Counted from the stretch's first letter, positions 46,835 through 57,441 are shown. The stretch: DNA of 64,000 nt from Brevibacillus reuszeri (GCF_002897295.1 NZ_BEXF01000002.1:429222-493221); one strand, 5' to 3'. Program-made: numbers and translations. The notes: generated by a model not told the origin, from the letters alone.

Positions 46835-48736
46835 TTACTCTGCCGCTCCCACGCGATTATACTGCTCCAAATACACCATCAACACGGAAATGTCTGCGGG
46901 AGTAACCCCGGAGATACGCGCTGCCTGACCAATGTTTAACGGACGAATTCGAGTCATATTCTCACGAGATTCCTTGGACATACCCGAAATTTGGTGGTAG
47001 TCGATGTTTTCAGGAATACGACGCTCCTCCATCTTTTTCATCCGTTCTACTTGCTGCAAGGATTTGCGAATGTATCCATCGTACTTAATTTGAATTTCAA
47101 CCTGCTCGATGACATCCTCTGGCAACGGTTCTGGAGCTGGTGCCATTTGCATAATGTGGCTGTAATTGATTTCCGGTCGACGTAGCAGCTGTGCAAGCTC
47201 AATAACCTCCGTCAATTCCGGAGAGCCAGCAGCAACCAACACTTCCTGCACGTGTGCCATGTCAGGACGTACACGTGTATTCATTACGCGTTCCTTTTCC
47301 TGTTCAATCAACACCCGTTTTTGCTCAAAACGCTTGTAGCGATCTTCGCCGATCAGACCGATTTCATGTCCGATGTCTGTAAGACGCAAATCCGCATTGT
47401 CATGGCGCAATAACAAGCGATACTCTGCACGAGAAGTAAGCAAACGGTATGGCTCATGCGTACCTTTGGTCACCAGATCATCAATCAAAACACCGATATA
47501 TGCCTCATCTCGGCCCAAGATAACAGGCTCTTTCCCCTGAACGCGACGAGCAGCATTGATTCCAGCCATCAAGCCCTGTGCCGCTGCTTCCTCGTAACCC
47601 GAGGTCCCGTTAATTTGACCAGCAGTAAAGAGTCCTGGCAAGAGCTTGGTTTCTAGTGAGGGCCACAGCTGCGTAGGTACGACTGCATCGTATTCAATCG
47701 CATAGCCTGGGCGCATCATTTTGACTTCTTCCATACCAGTCATCGAGCGCAGCATAGAAAGCTGTACATCCTCCGGCAAGCTGGTAGACAAGCCTTGCAC
47801 GTACATTTCTTCCGTATTGCGTCCCTCTGGCTCCAGGAAGATCTGATGACGAGGTTTGTCGTTGAAGCGAACTACTTTATCTTCAATGGATGGGCAATAG
47901 CGTGGTCCCGTACCTTCAATCATTCCCGAGTACATCGGTGCCCGGTGCAGATTGGTGGTGATTAAACCGTGTGTTTCTTCGTTTGTATACGTAAGCCAGC
48001 AAGGAAGCTGATCCGTAATAAATTCAGTTGTTTCATAAGAAAAAGCACGTGGCACCTCATCGCCAGGCTGAATCTCCATTTTCGAGAAATCTACGCTGTT
48101 TTTGTGAATGCGCGGTGGTGTTCCTGTTTTGAAACGAGTCATTTCAAATCCGAGCTCTTTCAAATGATACGCCAGACGAATCGACGGACGCATATTATTC
48201 GGTCCGCTTTCATATTGCAAATCACCCAAGATGATTTTTCCACGCAAATACGTTCCAGTGGTCAAAACAACCGCTTTTGCCATATAGCGTGCACCTGATT
48301 GGGTCAAAACCCCTTCACATACGCCATCGTTAACGATTAATTCTTCGACCATCGCCTGACGCAAAATCAGGTTCGGCGTATTTTCAATCGTTTTTTTCAT
48401 TTCATGCTGGTACGCAAATTTGTCAGCTTGCGCGCGCAATGCATGCACAGCTGGTCCTTTTCCCGTATTGAGCATACGCATTTGGATATGGGTTTTGTCT
48501 GTATTGCGCCCCATTTCTCCACCAAGTGCGTCCAATTCTCTCACGACATGGCCTTTTGCCGGACCACCGACAGAAGGATTACATGGCATAAACGCCACCG
48601 CGTCCAGATTGATTGTCAAAAGCAGCGTATTACACCCCATCCGTGCTGCTGCCAGTGCCGCTTCAGCTCCCGCATGACCAGCCCCAATCACGATGACGTC
48701 AAACGAGCCGGCTTCATACGTAGGTACAACATTCAT
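46835..48736 (-). CDS. mnmG: tRNA uridine 5-carboxymethylaminomethyl modification enzyme MnmG (GidA)
   Basis: A 633-residue FAD protein. [14 protein letters not shown] near 15-28 is the FAD site; [10 protein letters not shown] and [10 protein letters not shown] are GidA signatures. With MnmE it modifies U34 of several tRNAs. Its start has AAGGAGGAGG upstream. Confidence 0.96.
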   Translation of the reverse strand: MNVVPTYEAGSFDVIVIGAGHAGAEAALAAARMGCNTLLLTINLDAVAFMPCNPSVGGPAKGHVVRELDALGGEMGRNTDKTHIQMRMLNTGKGPAVHALRAQADKFAYQHEMKKTIENTPNLILRQAMVEELIVNDGVCEGVLTQSGARYMAKAVVLTTGTYLRGKIILGDLQYESGPNNMRPSIRLAYHLKELGFEMTRFKTGTPPRIHKNSVDFSKMEIQPGDEVPRAFSYETTEFITDQLPCWLTYTNEETHGLITTNLHRAPMYSGMIEGTGPRYCPSIEDKVVRFNDKPRHQIFLEPEGRNTEEMYVQGLSTSLPEDVQLSMLRSMTGMEEVKMMRPGYAIEYDAVVPTQLWPSLETKLLPGLFTAGQINGTSGYEEAAAQGLMAGINAARRVQGKEPVILGRDEAYIGVLIDDLVTKGTHEPYRLLTSRAEYRLLLRHDNADLRLTDIGHEIGLIGEDRYKRFEQKRVLIEQEKERVMNTRVRPDMAHVQEVLVAAGSPELTEVIELAQLLRRPEINYSHIMQMAPAPEPLPEDVIEQVEIQIKYDGYIRKSLQQVERMKKMEERRIPENIDYHQISGMSKESRENMTRIRPLNIGQAARISGVTPADISVLMVYLEQYNRVGAAE

Positions 48737-48771
48737 TTTTTCTCCTCCTCCTTGTTAGTAATGCGATCATA

Positions 48772-50148
48772 TTACTTACCCAGACAGAACTGGGAGAAAA
48801 TCTGGTCGATCAAATCCTCGCCGACACTCTCGCCGATAACTTCCCCGAGCAGCTCCCATGCCTTTTTGATATCGATCTGTATCATATCAACCGGCATCAA
48901 ATCATCAATTCCTGCAAGAGCATCATCGATTGCACGATCCGCCTGACGGAGCAGCTGAATATGACGAGCATTGCTCACATACGTCAAATCATCCTGCTGC
49001 ACACGTCCGCTGAAGAAAATATCCCCGATCGCCTGCTCCAGTAGATCAATACCAGTCTCTTCACGAGCAGATGTCATGATTAACGGCTGCTGCGGGAAAT
49101 GTTTTTTCACTTCTTCCAAATCGACTTTTTGCGGCAAATCGAATTTATTTACAATGACAATCACATGGAATCCTTTGGCGGCTTCAAAAATCGCGTAATC
49201 ATCGCGGCTAAGCGGCTCATTGTAATTGATGACAAGCAGGACAAGATCCGCTTTTTGCAAAAGCTGTCTGGACTTCTCCACGCCAATTTTCTCAACGATG
49301 TCCTCGGTATCACGAATTCCCGCTGTATCAATCAAGCGAAGCGGAACACCGCGTACATTGACATACTCTTCAATCACGTCACGAGTCGTCCCGGCCACAT
49401 CTGTGACAATCGCTTTTTCTTCCTGAACCAGACTATTTAATAAAGAAGATTTTCCTACGTTTGGTCGTCCAATAATGGCTGTTGAAAGACCTTCACGCAA
49501 GATTTTCCCTTGCTTCGCTGTCTGTAGCAGTCGCTGGATCTCTTCTTTTACTTCTACACATTTTCCTCGCAAGAAGTTTTGCGTGAATTCCTCGACGTCA
49601 TGCTCCGGATAATCCAACGTCACTTCTATATGAGCCATCGCTTCGATCAGATTTTGACGCAGTTCTCGAATCAGCCTGGAGAGCTTTCCCTCCACCTGAT
49701 TGAGCGCTACCTTCATCGCCCGATCTGTCTTCGCCCTAATCAAGTCAATAACAGCCTCTGCTTGGGACAAATCGACGCGTCCATTTAAAAACGCCCGCTT
49801 CGTAAACTCCCCAGGCTCAGCCAATCTGGCACCGTTGTCCAAGATCAGCTCCAACACCTTCTCCACGGACACAATTCCTCCGTGACAGTTTACCTCTACG
49901 ACATCCTCCCGCGTAAACGTCCGCGGTGCCTTCATCAAGGAAACCAGCACCTCTTCCACTCGTGCATCCGTCTGTGGATCATAAAAATGTCCGTAGTGAA
50001 TGGTATGGCTGTCCACAGTGGACAACTGCTGTTTTCCTTTGTATATCTTATCCACAACTTCGATCGCCTCCGGTCCACTTACCCGGATCACAGCAATACC
50101 GCCTTCACCCATCGGTGTCGCGACCGCCGCTATCGTATCGAATTTCAT
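48772..50148 (-). CDS. mnmE: tRNA modification GTPase MnmE (TrmE)
   Basis: A 458-residue enzyme: N-terminal folate-binding domain, helical domain, inserted G domain with [12 protein letters not shown] near 226, and the C-terminal CLGK cysteine motif. It forms a heterotetramer with MnmG. Start ATG 50148 is chosen for AGAGGTG upstream. A DnaA box lies within the gene at 50048. Confidence 0.96.
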   Translation of the reverse strand: MKFDTIAAVATPMGEGGIAVIRVSGPEAIEVVDKIYKGKQQLSTVDSHTIHYGHFYDPQTDARVEEVLVSLMKAPRTFTREDVVEVNCHGGIVSVEKVLELILDNGARLAEPGEFTKRAFLNGRVDLSQAEAVIDLIRAKTDRAMKVALNQVEGKLSRLIRELRQNLIEAMAHIEVTLDYPEHDVEEFTQNFLRGKCVEVKEEIQRLLQTAKQGKILREGLSTAIIGRPNVGKSSLLNSLVQEEKAIVTDVAGTTRDVIEEYVNVRGVPLRLIDTAGIRDTEDIVEKIGVEKSRQLLQKADLVLLVINYNEPLSRDDYAIFEAAKGFHVIVIVNKFDLPQKVDLEEVKKHFPQQPLIMTSAREETGIDLLEQAIGDIFFSGRVQQDDLTYVSNARHIQLLRQADRAIDDALAGIDDLMPVDMIQIDIKKAWELLGEVIGESVGEDLIDQIFSQFCLGK

Positions 50149-50269
50149 GCTATTCACCTCTAGCTTTCCACTAAAAACAAGTCAGCCACTAACTTACTAG
50201 CTTAACAGATCGCCCTCAAAAATTCCAAAAGAAAGTGCAGATTTTACGGCTCTGGCGATCGCTCAATAG

Positions 50270-50299
50270 CAAAAAGCAACCCTGCGCCTCAAGGTTGCT
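50270..50299 (-). terminator. second hairpin between jag and mnmE
   Basis: AGCAACC / GGTTGCT stem with a ten-base loop and five T on the minus strand. Confidence 0.6.
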
Positions 50300-50311
50300 G
50301 CCACACGTTTG

Positions 50312-50375
50312 TTATCCACAGTATGATCTTTTTCTGCCATCTCCAATCCTACCACGGATTATCCACAGTGGATAA
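50312..50375. promoter_or_regulatory. DnaA boxes between mnmE and jag
   Basis: A perfect TTATCCACA at 50312 and, at 50359-50375, the palindrome TTATCCACAGTGGATAA that contains a perfect box and an overlapping near-perfect reverse box. A further perfect box is at 50048. Confidence 0.65.
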
Positions 50376-50439
50376 CATCAAATACAGATAAAAGAGGCAA
50401 AAATTTGTTGCTTTTGAGATTGAAAATAACGATATATGC

Positions 50440-50467
50440 AAAAAAAAGAAGCCTAACGAGAGGCTTC
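50440..50467 (-). terminator. terminator of the rpmH-rnpA-yidC-jag region
   Basis: AGAAGCCT / AGGCTTCT with a six-base loop and eight T; the stem includes the jag stop codon. Confidence 0.85.
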
Positions 50468-51082
50468 TTTTGGTCCGATGACGATATAACGATTGGGTTC
50501 GTCCCCTTCGCTAAAGGTAACCACATCTGCTCTTTTTTGCAAAAAGGCATGGATTACTTTGCGTTCAGCTGCTGACATGGGCTCCAAACGGACATCGCGT
50601 TTGGTAGAAAGGGCTTTTTTAGCCACTCGATCCGCCAGCTGCTCCAGCGTTTCTTTGCGACGTAGCCGGTAATTCTCAGCGTCCAACGTGATGCGTACAT
50701 GTTTCACCGCATGACGGTTCGCTACGACGTTTACGAGATACTGTAATGAATCAAGAGTTTGTCCCCTACGGCCAATAATGATTCCCAGATTGGTTCCCTG
50801 GATGTCAAACAGCATGCCCTCTTCAGTTGAACGTGTCTCCACTTTGGCATTTACCTTCATGTTTGACAGTACATCTTGAAGAAAGTCACGTCCCTGTGCA
50901 ACCGGATCAAAGTGAAATTCAACCTCCACTTTGGCGTCCTTGGCCCCAATCAATCCAAACAAACCTCTGCTTGGTTCTTCCAGAACACGGACACTTGCCT
51001 TTTCACGCGGCACACCCAATTCCAGCAAAGCTTTCTGCACAGCATCGTCTATCGTTTTTGCCGTAGCAACCACCTTTTTCAC
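50453..51082 (-). CDS. jag: RNA-binding protein Jag/KhpB (SpoIIIJ-associated)
   Basis: A 209-residue protein: Jag-N domain (1-50), KH domain with IIIGRRGQTLDSLQYL (about 98-140) and R3H domain at the C-terminal end. It binds RNA and, with KhpA, affects cell elongation and sporulation. It overlaps yidC by four bases. Confidence 0.92.
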   Translation of the reverse strand: MKKVVATAKTIDDAVQKALLELGVPREKASVRVLEEPSRGLFGLIGAKDAKVEVEFHFDPVAQGRDFLQDVLSNMKVNAKVETRSTEEGMLFDIQGTNLGIIIGRRGQTLDSLQYLVNVVANRHAVKHVRITLDAENYRLRRKETLEQLADRVAKKALSTKRDVRLEPMSAAERKVIHAFLQKRADVVTFSEGDEPNRYIVIGPKEASR

Positions 51083-51837
51083 TTGGAGGCTCCCCCCTTA
51101 GGAACAGGCTTATTACTACTATCGCGGTACAGGAAGTACGTTTGCACGATAGTAAACAGGTTTCCGTACACCCAGTACAGAGACAGAGCGGAAGGCAACG
51201 TCACTGCAATCGCCAGAATCATAAGCGGCATCATGACAATCATCATTTGCATCTGCGGATTGCCTTGTGTAGCCTGACCCATCATTTTGGACTGCAGGTA
51301 GGTCGTAATTGCCGCAACGATCGGCAAGATGTAGTACGGGTCTTTTTCACCCAAGGTTAGCCAGAGGAAGCTCTGTTCCTTAATGGCTTCCGTACGAATA
51401 ATCGCATGGTAGAACGCAATCAGGATTGGCATTTGTACCAGCATAGGCAAGCAACCTGCCAATGGATTGACACCATTCTTTTGGAAGATCGCCATTGTTT
51501 CTTGTTGCGCTTTTTGTGGATCATTCTTGTACTTCTCACGGATTTTTTGCATCTCAGGCTGAAGCTCTTGCATTTTCTTCGAGCTCTTGATTTGCTTTAC
51601 CATAAGTGGCAGTACAATCAGACGAATGATGACTGTAGCTACCAGAATACCCAATCCGTAGTTGTTACCGAGGATTAATGCGCTCTCACTAATCAACCAG
51701 GACAGAGGATAGACTAAATACTTGTCCCAAAAGCCGGTTGCGTCAGGGCCGATTGGCGCAGCTGTCTGTGGATTACAGCCCGACAACACTAGAACCAGCA
51801 AGGTCAGCATAAGAATGCTGAGGGTGCGTCTACTCAA
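51079..51837 (-). CDS. yidC: membrane protein insertase YidC (SpoIIIJ type)
   Basis: A 252-residue lipoprotein-type insertase. The start is a TTG at 51837 with AAGGAGG seven bases upstream; the longer frame would include this site. The signal ends LVLVLSGC, with the lipidated cysteine. Five membrane helices follow, with the hydrophilic groove arginine in VIIRLIVLPLM. It inserts membrane proteins and is required for sporulation in Bacillus (SpoIIIJ). Confidence 0.93.
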   Translation of the reverse strand: MSRRTLSILMLTLLVLVLSGCNPQTAAPIGPDATGFWDKYLVYPLSWLISESALILGNNYGLGILVATVIIRLIVLPLMVKQIKSSKKMQELQPEMQKIREKYKNDPQKAQQETMAIFQKNGVNPLAGCLPMLVQMPILIAFYHAIIRTEAIKEQSFLWLTLGEKDPYYILPIVAAITTYLQSKMMGQATQGNPQMQMMIVMMPLMILAIAVTLPSALSLYWVYGNLFTIVQTYFLYRDSSNKPVPKGGASK

Positions 51838-51875
51838 GGGTGATCCTCCTTTTCCCCGCTTCAATTGAGGTATAC

Positions 51876-52100
51876 TTATTTGCGTTGATCCGGGACTGGA
51901 TCAAACCCGCCCGGGTGAAACGGATGGCATTTAAGGATGCGACGAAGTGCCAACCATCCTCCCCTCCACGGACCAAATCGACGAATCGACTCGATAGCGT
52001 AGTGGGAACAGGTGGGCGCGAACCTGCATGATGGTGGTGTCAGTGGAGAAATAAACAGCTGGTATCCACGAATCAACCCAACCATGATTTTCGCCAACAT
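51876..52100 (-). CDS. yidD: membrane protein insertion efficiency factor YidD
   Basis: A 74-residue membrane-associated protein with [20 protein letters not shown] and [11 protein letters not shown]. It assists YidC. Start ATG 52100 is preceded by GAGGG. It sits between rnpA and yidC, four bases after rnpA. Confidence 0.92.
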   Translation of the reverse strand: MLAKIMVGLIRGYQLFISPLTPPSCRFAPTCSHYAIESIRRFGPWRGGWLALRRILKCHPFHPGGFDPVPDQRK

Positions 52101-52104
52101 CGCT

Positions 52105-52473
52105 TCACCCTCTTTTTCCATTATGTACGGGTGCCTGTTTGATCACTTTGGCTCGTTTCATGACGTGCAATAGTGACTGCTCAATGGCTTCAAGGGTCAT
52201 CTTTTCCACTCCTGGTCTCGCTATGATGACGAGATCAAGACCGAGTGGAATGACGGTTTCCAGACGTGCTACCGCCTCGCGTATGAGCCGCTTGACCCTG
52301 TTACGTATAACGGCGTTGCCAATTTTTTTGCTGACGGAAATCCCTGCGCGAAAAGCGTCTTGTCCCTCTTGCTTGGCTGAATACAGGACAAATTGCTTAT
52401 TAGCGGCAGAGCTCCCTCGTTGAAACACAGCTTGAAAGTGCTCATTTTTTTTGAGCCGGTGTGAACGATGCAA
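52105..52473 (-). CDS. rnpA: ribonuclease P protein component
   Basis: A 122-residue protein with [17 protein letters not shown] and the RNR motif [11 protein letters not shown]. It binds RNase P RNA and helps 5' maturation of tRNA. The start is taken as TTG 52473, nine bases after GGGG; a TTG three codons earlier lacks spacing. It is normally next to rpmH, but here another gene lies between. Confidence 0.9.
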   Translation of the reverse strand: MHRSHRLKKNEHFQAVFQRGSSAANKQFVLYSAKQEGQDAFRAGISVSKKIGNAVIRNRVKRLIREAVARLETVIPLGLDLVIIARPGVEKMTLEAIEQSLLHVMKRAKVIKQAPVHNGKRG

Positions 52474-52616
52474 GGTAAACAACCCCTAACATCACAATTA
52501 TAGTAGAAAACGCAAACAGCATCTACCAGTATATCCTTGTTTCGTTCACTTTTTTCCCATAAGTAGCTTCGGTTTAAAAGAAAATCGAAAAAAAGCAAGA
52601 AAAGACTGCCCTCGGA

Positions 52617-53585
52617 TTAGCCAATTCTAGCTATCATTTCGTCGCTAATCGTATGTATTCGCTGAATAAGTCCCTCGTCTGCCTCCAAAAAACCGAGTTT
52701 TTTGAGCGGTAAAGAAAGCTCTTTGGGAAGTGACTCCCAGTGCTCCTCCAGCCAGCGATCAGCGTCGACACAAAGATACAGCCAGATTGCTTCCGAAAAC
52801 AACAGGAGCCATATGTCCTCTTCCTCTTCTTTTCGCTGCATACGCTCTACCTTTTTGTGAAGCAGTTCATCATTTAGCGGGTCAAGAGCAAACATGCCCC
52901 CATCCTTCTGTGAAAGCAGGTAATCCCGATAGGCGGCAATCAGCTTCATTCTCTCCTGAAGATCCTGCTTGCCCTCTGCGCTTTCCTTTATAAGCCTCTC
53001 TACCTCATCCGTTAGGCCCACTTCTTTCATCATCTGAAATAGCCCACGATCTGCTACTGTCCCCCTGCAAAAATAAGTGAACAGCTGTACAGCTTCGATC
53101 CAGCTAGCCCATGCTGCCAAAAAAGCGGAGTAGCCACGTCCCAGAGAAAGTGCCTGCTTTGCATGCCCCCGATACTCCTCTATGATCCTCTTTCCTTGGG
53201 CTAGCATTTTGCTCTTGCCCTCTTCGGAATCAAGATAGTCGCACATAGCATGCAGCCAGGCCAAATAGCGCCCATCAGAATCGTGAATCAATCTGGCTTC
53301 TTTTATATAGCGCCATGACCACGGATTTTCGTATACGGCTTCATTCGTCGGTACCGGATGAACATGAAGCTGAATGATCTGTCCTCTGAACCAGCAATTC
53401 TCACTCGTGTGGTCACTTATCCCCTCCACGATGATGTTTAGGTCAAGATCACTGTACGCATCTGCCTCTCCTCTTCCGACTGATCCTCCCGCATACGCAT
53501 AAAGTAAACCCGGAAAAGCTTTTTCAGCTAAGAAGTCTTTGGCTGTTAAAACAAAAAAGTCGGTAAAATTCTCGTTCCGTTCCAT
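52617..53585 (-). CDS. nucleotidyltransferase-domain protein
   Basis: A 322-residue protein with GGSVGRGEADAYSDLDLNII near 33, the GS-x10-D-x-D active-site pattern of minimal nucleotidyltransferases (aminoglycoside adenylyltransferase-like, as in AadE and LinB). A helical C-terminal half follows. It may modify an antibiotic or a nucleotide; the substrate is unknown. Its position splits rpmH from rnpA, which are usually adjacent, so it was probably inserted. Start ATG with GGGGGGAA upstream. Confidence 0.72.
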   Translation of the reverse strand: MERNENFTDFFVLTAKDFLAEKAFPGLLYAYAGGSVGRGEADAYSDLDLNIIVEGISDHTSENCWFRGQIIQLHVHPVPTNEAVYENPWSWRYIKEARLIHDSDGRYLAWLHAMCDYLDSEEGKSKMLAQGKRIIEEYRGHAKQALSLGRGYSAFLAAWASWIEAVQLFTYFCRGTVADRGLFQMMKEVGLTDEVERLIKESAEGKQDLQERMKLIAAYRDYLLSQKDGGMFALDPLNDELLHKKVERMQRKEEEEDIWLLLFSEAIWLYLCVDADRWLEEHWESLPKELSLPLKKLGFLEADEGLIQRIHTISDEMIARIG

Positions 53586-53713
53586 GGATTCCCCCCTGCC
53601 TCTGCTGCAACCTTTCAGTAGCTAGGTAATTAAACTCCTCCAAAAGGGTTCAACATCATTGCAGGACTTCCTCTTTCACATGAACAAAGAATTTTCCGAC
53701 TTAAATCGCAAAC

Positions 53714-53737
53714 AAAAAGGCCACTGAAAGCGTGGCC
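53714..53737 (-). terminator. terminator of rpmH
   Basis: GGCCAC / GTGGCC stem with a seven-base loop and five T on the minus strand; the stem begins at the rpmH stop codon. Confidence 0.85.
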
Positions 53738-53871
53738 TAAGCGGAAAGAACTTTTCTACCTCGTTGACGACGAGCAGCCAAAATTTTACGGCCATTTTTC
53801 GTGCTCATGCGCTTACGGAATCCATGATCCTTTTTGCGCTTACGGTTGTTAGGATTAAATGTTGGTCTCAT
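53737..53871 (-). CDS. rpmH: ribosomal protein bL34
   Basis: A 44-residue gene: [20 protein letters not shown] then [20 protein letters not shown] and VLSA. It is a basic 50S protein and has GGAGGTG upstream. Too short for the usual length cut-off. It marks the left edge of oriC. Confidence 0.97.
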   Translation of the reverse strand: MRPTFNPNNRKRKKDHGFRKRMSTKNGRKILAARRQRGRKVLSA

Positions 53872-53908
53872 TACTATACACCTCCGCCTTGCACAGACAT
53901 TCTTTTGC

Positions 53909-53937
53909 ATTATAAAAACATATACCTAAAAAGTCAA
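53909..53937 (-). promoter_or_regulatory. sigma-A promoter of rpmH
   Basis: Minus strand: TTGACT (53937-53932), 17-base spacer, perfect TATAAT (53914-53909). Confidence 0.85.
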
Positions 53938-54007
53938 GTGACAGTGGAATTCATTTACCAAGGCAAATATCCCCATAAAACTATTTCCCGGGTCTGTGGA
54001 TATCATT

Positions 54008-54332
54008 TTATCCACAAAAACAAGATTCGACAAGTTTATCTACAGCTTGTACACAAAATATGGACATGTGCATATGTACCAAGCACCAGAGGTTGTGTTT
54101 GTGGATAAGTGTGAAAAAACCATTGATACCATGCGTTATATCTGTTATTATGTTTTTGTTTTGATGCGTGAATAACTTCTGAAGGTAAAATAGGTTTTCC
54201 ACAGCATGTGGATAAGTTTGTGGACAGATTCCCTCCTGTGTGTATTTTCTTACTCACAAGGGTGCGGATAACCGTCTGCTTTTTTTCTCTTCTCCGGGTG
54301 TAATCCCTTTTTTTCGACTATTTTTATCCACA
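54008..54332. promoter_or_regulatory. oriC: oriC, DnaA-box region upstream of dnaA
   Basis: Perfect TTATCCACA sites, in either orientation, at 54008, 54100, 54207 and 54324, plus near-perfect sites at 54036, 54195 and 54219, between rpmH and dnaA. This is the incA/incB-like half of a bipartite Bacillus-type origin; the unwinding half lies between dnaA and dnaN. Confidence 0.9.
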
Positions 54333-54352
54333 GTCGACAACCATCGACCATG

Positions 54353-54380
54353 TTGACAAATAGGTCGCACATAGCACAAT
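54353..54380 (+). promoter_or_regulatory. possible dnaA promoter
   Basis: TTGACA at 54353 with CACAAT 16 bases further. The upstream perfect DnaA box at 54324 would place DnaA next to its own promoter and allow self-repression. Confidence 0.5.
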
Positions 54381-54451
54381 TTTGCACTTTTTTCGTTATA
54401 TTTTCGTTCGATGAAATCATTTTACGGATGGACCAAAAGGAGGGATTCTGG

Positions 54452-55813
54452 TTGGATGCAGCGATTAGCGAGCTATGGCGCAAAGTTTTGGCCAAGATAG
54501 AAAAATCGCTAAGCAAACCCAGTTTTGATACCTGGCTGAAGGCGACGAAAGCAACTACGTTAGAAGAAGATGCATTGATTGTCGTAGCACCCAATGACTT
54601 TGCAAGAGATTGGCTAGAAACCAGGTACGCTCAACTGATTACCGATACACTATATGAAGTAACTGGTATCAATATGAAGGTAAAATTCGTCGTTTTGCAG
54701 AATCCAGACCCCGCATTTGCCGATGAACAGCCTAGCCCACGGGTAAAAGCCAGTACTCCACCTACTGCTGCGGATGATCAACCGCCCAGTATTTTGAATC
54801 CCAAATACACCTTTGACACGTTCGTCATTGGCTCCGGGAATAGATTCGCACATGCGGCATCGCTAGCAGTCGCAGAAGCTCCAGCAAAAGCATACAATCC
54901 CCTCTTTATTTACGGGGGTGTCGGACTTGGCAAGACCCACTTGATGCACGCAATTGGCCATTATGTCATTCAGCACAATCCTTCGGCGAAAGTGGTCTAT
55001 TTGTCATCTGAGAAATTTACCAATGAGTTCATCAACTCGATTAGAGATAACAAGGCCGTCGAGTTCCGCAATAAATACCGGAGCGTGGATGTCCTTTTAA
55101 TTGATGATATTCAGTTCCTAGCTGGAAAAGAGTCTACCCAAGAAGAATTTTTCCATACATTCAATGCCCTTCATGAGGAAAGCAAGCAGATTATCATCTC
55201 CTCTGACCGGCCTCCAAAGGAGATCCCGACGCTAGAGGATCGTCTGCGCTCCAGATTTGAATGGGGTCTTATCACGGATATCCAGCCACCGGATTTAGAG
55301 ACGCGGATCGCCATTTTACGCAAAAAGGCGAAAGCGGAGAACCTGGACATTCCTAATGAAGTAATGGCGTATATCGCTAACCAGATTGATAGCAATATTC
55401 GCGAGCTGGAAGGGGCTTTGATTCGTGTCGTTGCCTACTCTTCCTTGATCAATCGCGATATTGATACGCAGCTGGCTGCCGAAGCATTGAAAGATATCAT
55501 CCCGTCTTCTCGCCCGCGTGTTATCACAATCATTGACATTCAGCGAGCTGTGGGAGAAGCATATAATCTCAAGCTAGAAGATTTTAAAGCGAAAAAACGG
55601 ACCAAAACCGTTGCTTTCCCAAGACAAATCGCGATGTATCTTTCCAGAGAGCTGACAGATGCATCCCTACCTAAAATCGGAGACGAATTCGGCGGGCGTG
55701 ACCACACAACGGTCATCCATGCTCATGAAAAAATCTCTCGTGCCTTAGCTAGTGATCCGCAAATGCAGACAACGATTCAATCGCTCATTGAAAAATTAAA
55801 AGCACACCACTAA
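54452..55813 (+). CDS. dnaA: chromosomal replication initiator DnaA
   Basis: A 453-residue AAA+ protein. TTG start at 54452 with AGGAGGG nine bases upstream, giving [20 protein letters not shown]. Walker A is [13 protein letters not shown], Walker [13 protein letters not shown], and the C-terminal domain has [15 protein letters not shown] for DnaA-box binding. It melts oriC and loads the helicase. Slightly longer than Bacillus subtilis DnaA (446). Confidence 0.98.
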   Translation: MDAAISELWRKVLAKIEKSLSKPSFDTWLKATKATTLEEDALIVVAPNDFARDWLETRYAQLITDTLYEVTGINMKVKFVVLQNPDPAFADEQPSPRVKASTPPTAADDQPPSILNPKYTFDTFVIGSGNRFAHAASLAVAEAPAKAYNPLFIYGGVGLGKTHLMHAIGHYVIQHNPSAKVVYLSSEKFTNEFINSIRDNKAVEFRNKYRSVDVLLIDDIQFLAGKESTQEEFFHTFNALHEESKQIIISSDRPPKEIPTLEDRLRSRFEWGLITDIQPPDLETRIAILRKKAKAENLDIPNEVMAYIANQIDSNIRELEGALIRVVAYSSLINRDIDTQLAAEALKDIIPSSRPRVITIIDIQRAVGEAYNLKLEDFKAKKRTKTVAFPRQIAMYLSRELTDASLPKIGDEFGGRDHTTVIHAHEKISRALASDPQMQTTIQSLIEKLKAHH

Positions 55814-55816
55814 ACC

Positions 55817-55950
55817 TGTGAATAACGCAAAAAGCCTATACACAACTTACCCACATGTGTATAGGCTCTCTTTTACGTATTCGATCCACATATCCACAAA
55901 TCCACAGGCCCTATTACTACTTCTGTTAAAAAGATATATCCTAATAAGAT
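55817..55950 (+). promoter_or_regulatory. oriC: oriC unwinding region between dnaA and dnaN (DnaA boxes, trio, AT-rich)
   Basis: DnaA-box-like sites at 55817, 55836, 55847, 55856, 55890 and 55898 are followed by GGCCC and then TATTACTACTTCTGTT, which repeats the DnaA-trio layout of Bacillus origins, and an AT-rich stretch to 55950. This is the likely DNA unwinding element. Confidence 0.85.
55834..55876 (+). terminator. dnaA terminator built from DnaA-box-like arms
   Basis: GCCTATACACA (55834-55844) pairs with TGTGTATAGGC (55856-55866); the RNA end reads TCTCTTTT. The arms are also near DnaA boxes. Confidence 0.75.
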
Positions 55951-56020
55951 ATGAAAGATGCGCAGCCATTATGCACGAACTCGTAAAAAAATGGCGCCAA
56001 CAAAGAGGGAGGAACAATCG

Positions 56021-57160
56021 ATGCACATTACCGTTCAGCGAGACAAGCTATCCAATGCCGTATCGCATGTCAGCAAAGCGGTTTCCAGCCGAACAACTAT
56101 TCCGATTTTGACCGGGATCAAGATAAAAACGGATGATGAAGGACTTACTCTGACAGCAAGTGATTCTGACGTATCCATTGAGGTTCAGATTCCTTTGGAA
56201 GAAGCGGGAGAATGGGGAGTTACGATCCACAAACCAGGTAGCATCGTACTGACAGCCCGTATTTTCAGTGAAATCGTACGCAAGCTGCCTAGCAACGAAA
56301 TTCACATTCAAGTGGATGATCGCTTGGTGACACAAATTCGTTCCGGACAAGCTGAATTCACAATCAACGGGATGGATGCTAACGAATTCCCGCAATTGCC
56401 ACACCTGGAAGAGGATAAAGTATTCAGTGTTCCCTGTGATCTTTTGAAAGCCATGATTCGGCAAACGGTTTTTGGTGTTTCGACATCTGAGATGCGTCCA
56501 ATTTTGACTGGCTTGATGTGGTCGCTTGATCAAGGACAGCTGCGCTTTGTTGCTACAGATAGTCACCGTTTGGCTAGTCGTACAGCAATGGTGGAATGCC
56601 CTGAGGACCTTTCCTTCCATAACGTCGTTGTACCGGGTAAAAGTTGCAATGAGTTGGTAAAAATATTGGATGATGACCAAAATCCAGCTGATATCGTTGT
56701 AGCAGAAAACCAGATTCTAGTGAAATCGAAACATATTCTGTTCTACTCCCGTCTGTTGGAAGGAACCTATCCAGACACGACAAGAATCATTCCACAAGGC
56801 AGCAAAACAGAAATTACAGTTAGCACAAAGGAATTGCTGCAATCGATCGAGCGCGCTTCGTTGCTCAGCCGCGAAGGGAAATCAAATGTCGTAAAACTGG
56901 TTACTTTGTCGGATGGCACTGTCGAAATTACTTCAAATGCGCCTGAAATCGGGAAAGTAACGGATATTTTGATGCCAAAAGCGATGAACGGTGAAGAACT
57001 CAAGATCTCTTTCAACGCCAAATATATGATTGACGCGCTGCGTGCAATTGACAGCACAGAAATTAAAGCGAGCTTTACTGGCCCGATGAGTCCATTTGTC
57101 ATTCGTCCAACTGATCATGACTGGATGCTGCATTTGATTCTGCCAGTACGCACCTACTAA
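56021..57160 (+). CDS. dnaN: DNA polymerase III sliding clamp, beta subunit
   Basis: A 379-residue clamp (MHITVQRDKLSNAV) with three similar domains, standard length. Start ATG 56021 with GGGAGG upstream; the longer frame is rejected. Ends in LPVRTY, the usual M-R-x-x-type C terminus. Confidence 0.97.
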   Translation: MHITVQRDKLSNAVSHVSKAVSSRTTIPILTGIKIKTDDEGLTLTASDSDVSIEVQIPLEEAGEWGVTIHKPGSIVLTARIFSEIVRKLPSNEIHIQVDDRLVTQIRSGQAEFTINGMDANEFPQLPHLEEDKVFSVPCDLLKAMIRQTVFGVSTSEMRPILTGLMWSLDQGQLRFVATDSHRLASRTAMVECPEDLSFHNVVVPGKSCNELVKILDDDQNPADIVVAENQILVKSKHILFYSRLLEGTYPDTTRIIPQGSKTEITVSTKELLQSIERASLLSREGKSNVVKLVTLSDGTVEITSNAPEIGKVTDILMPKAMNGEELKISFNAKYMIDALRAIDSTEIKASFTGPMSPFVIRPTDHDWMLHLILPVRTY

Positions 57161-57209
57161 GTGTTTTTACGCAAAAAACTGCTTTTACGTAAAAGGAAGG
57201 AGCCAAGCC

Positions 57210-57425
57210 ATGGGTGAGGTTTCCATTAAGACCGACTATATAACTCTTGGACAATTTTTGAAGCTGGCGGAAGTCATTGACACAGGCGGTATGGCCAAAG
57301 CATTTTTGGCTGAAGTGCCGATCCAGATTAACGGTGAGCTGGACAACCGTCGTGGACGCAAGCTATATCCTGGCGATGAAGTGGCGATTGAAGGCTTTGG
57401 CCGCTATCAGGTGGTACGCCGCTGA
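57210..57425 (+). CDS. yaaA: S4-domain protein YaaA (RlbA)
   Basis: A 71-residue S4 RNA-binding domain protein (ITLGQFLKLAEVIDTGGMAK). Linked to ribosome large-subunit assembly in Bacillus. AAGGAGG upstream; the gene is between dnaN and recF as usual. Confidence 0.92.
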   Translation: MGEVSIKTDYITLGQFLKLAEVIDTGGMAKAFLAEVPIQINGELDNRRGRKLYPGDEVAIEGFGRYQVVRR

Positions 57426-57441
57426 GAGGAGAGCGTGATTC

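Noticed and set aside
53980..53996. Possible Noc-binding site (ATTTCCCGGG)
   Set aside because: Only one half matches the ATTTCCCGGGAAAT consensus.
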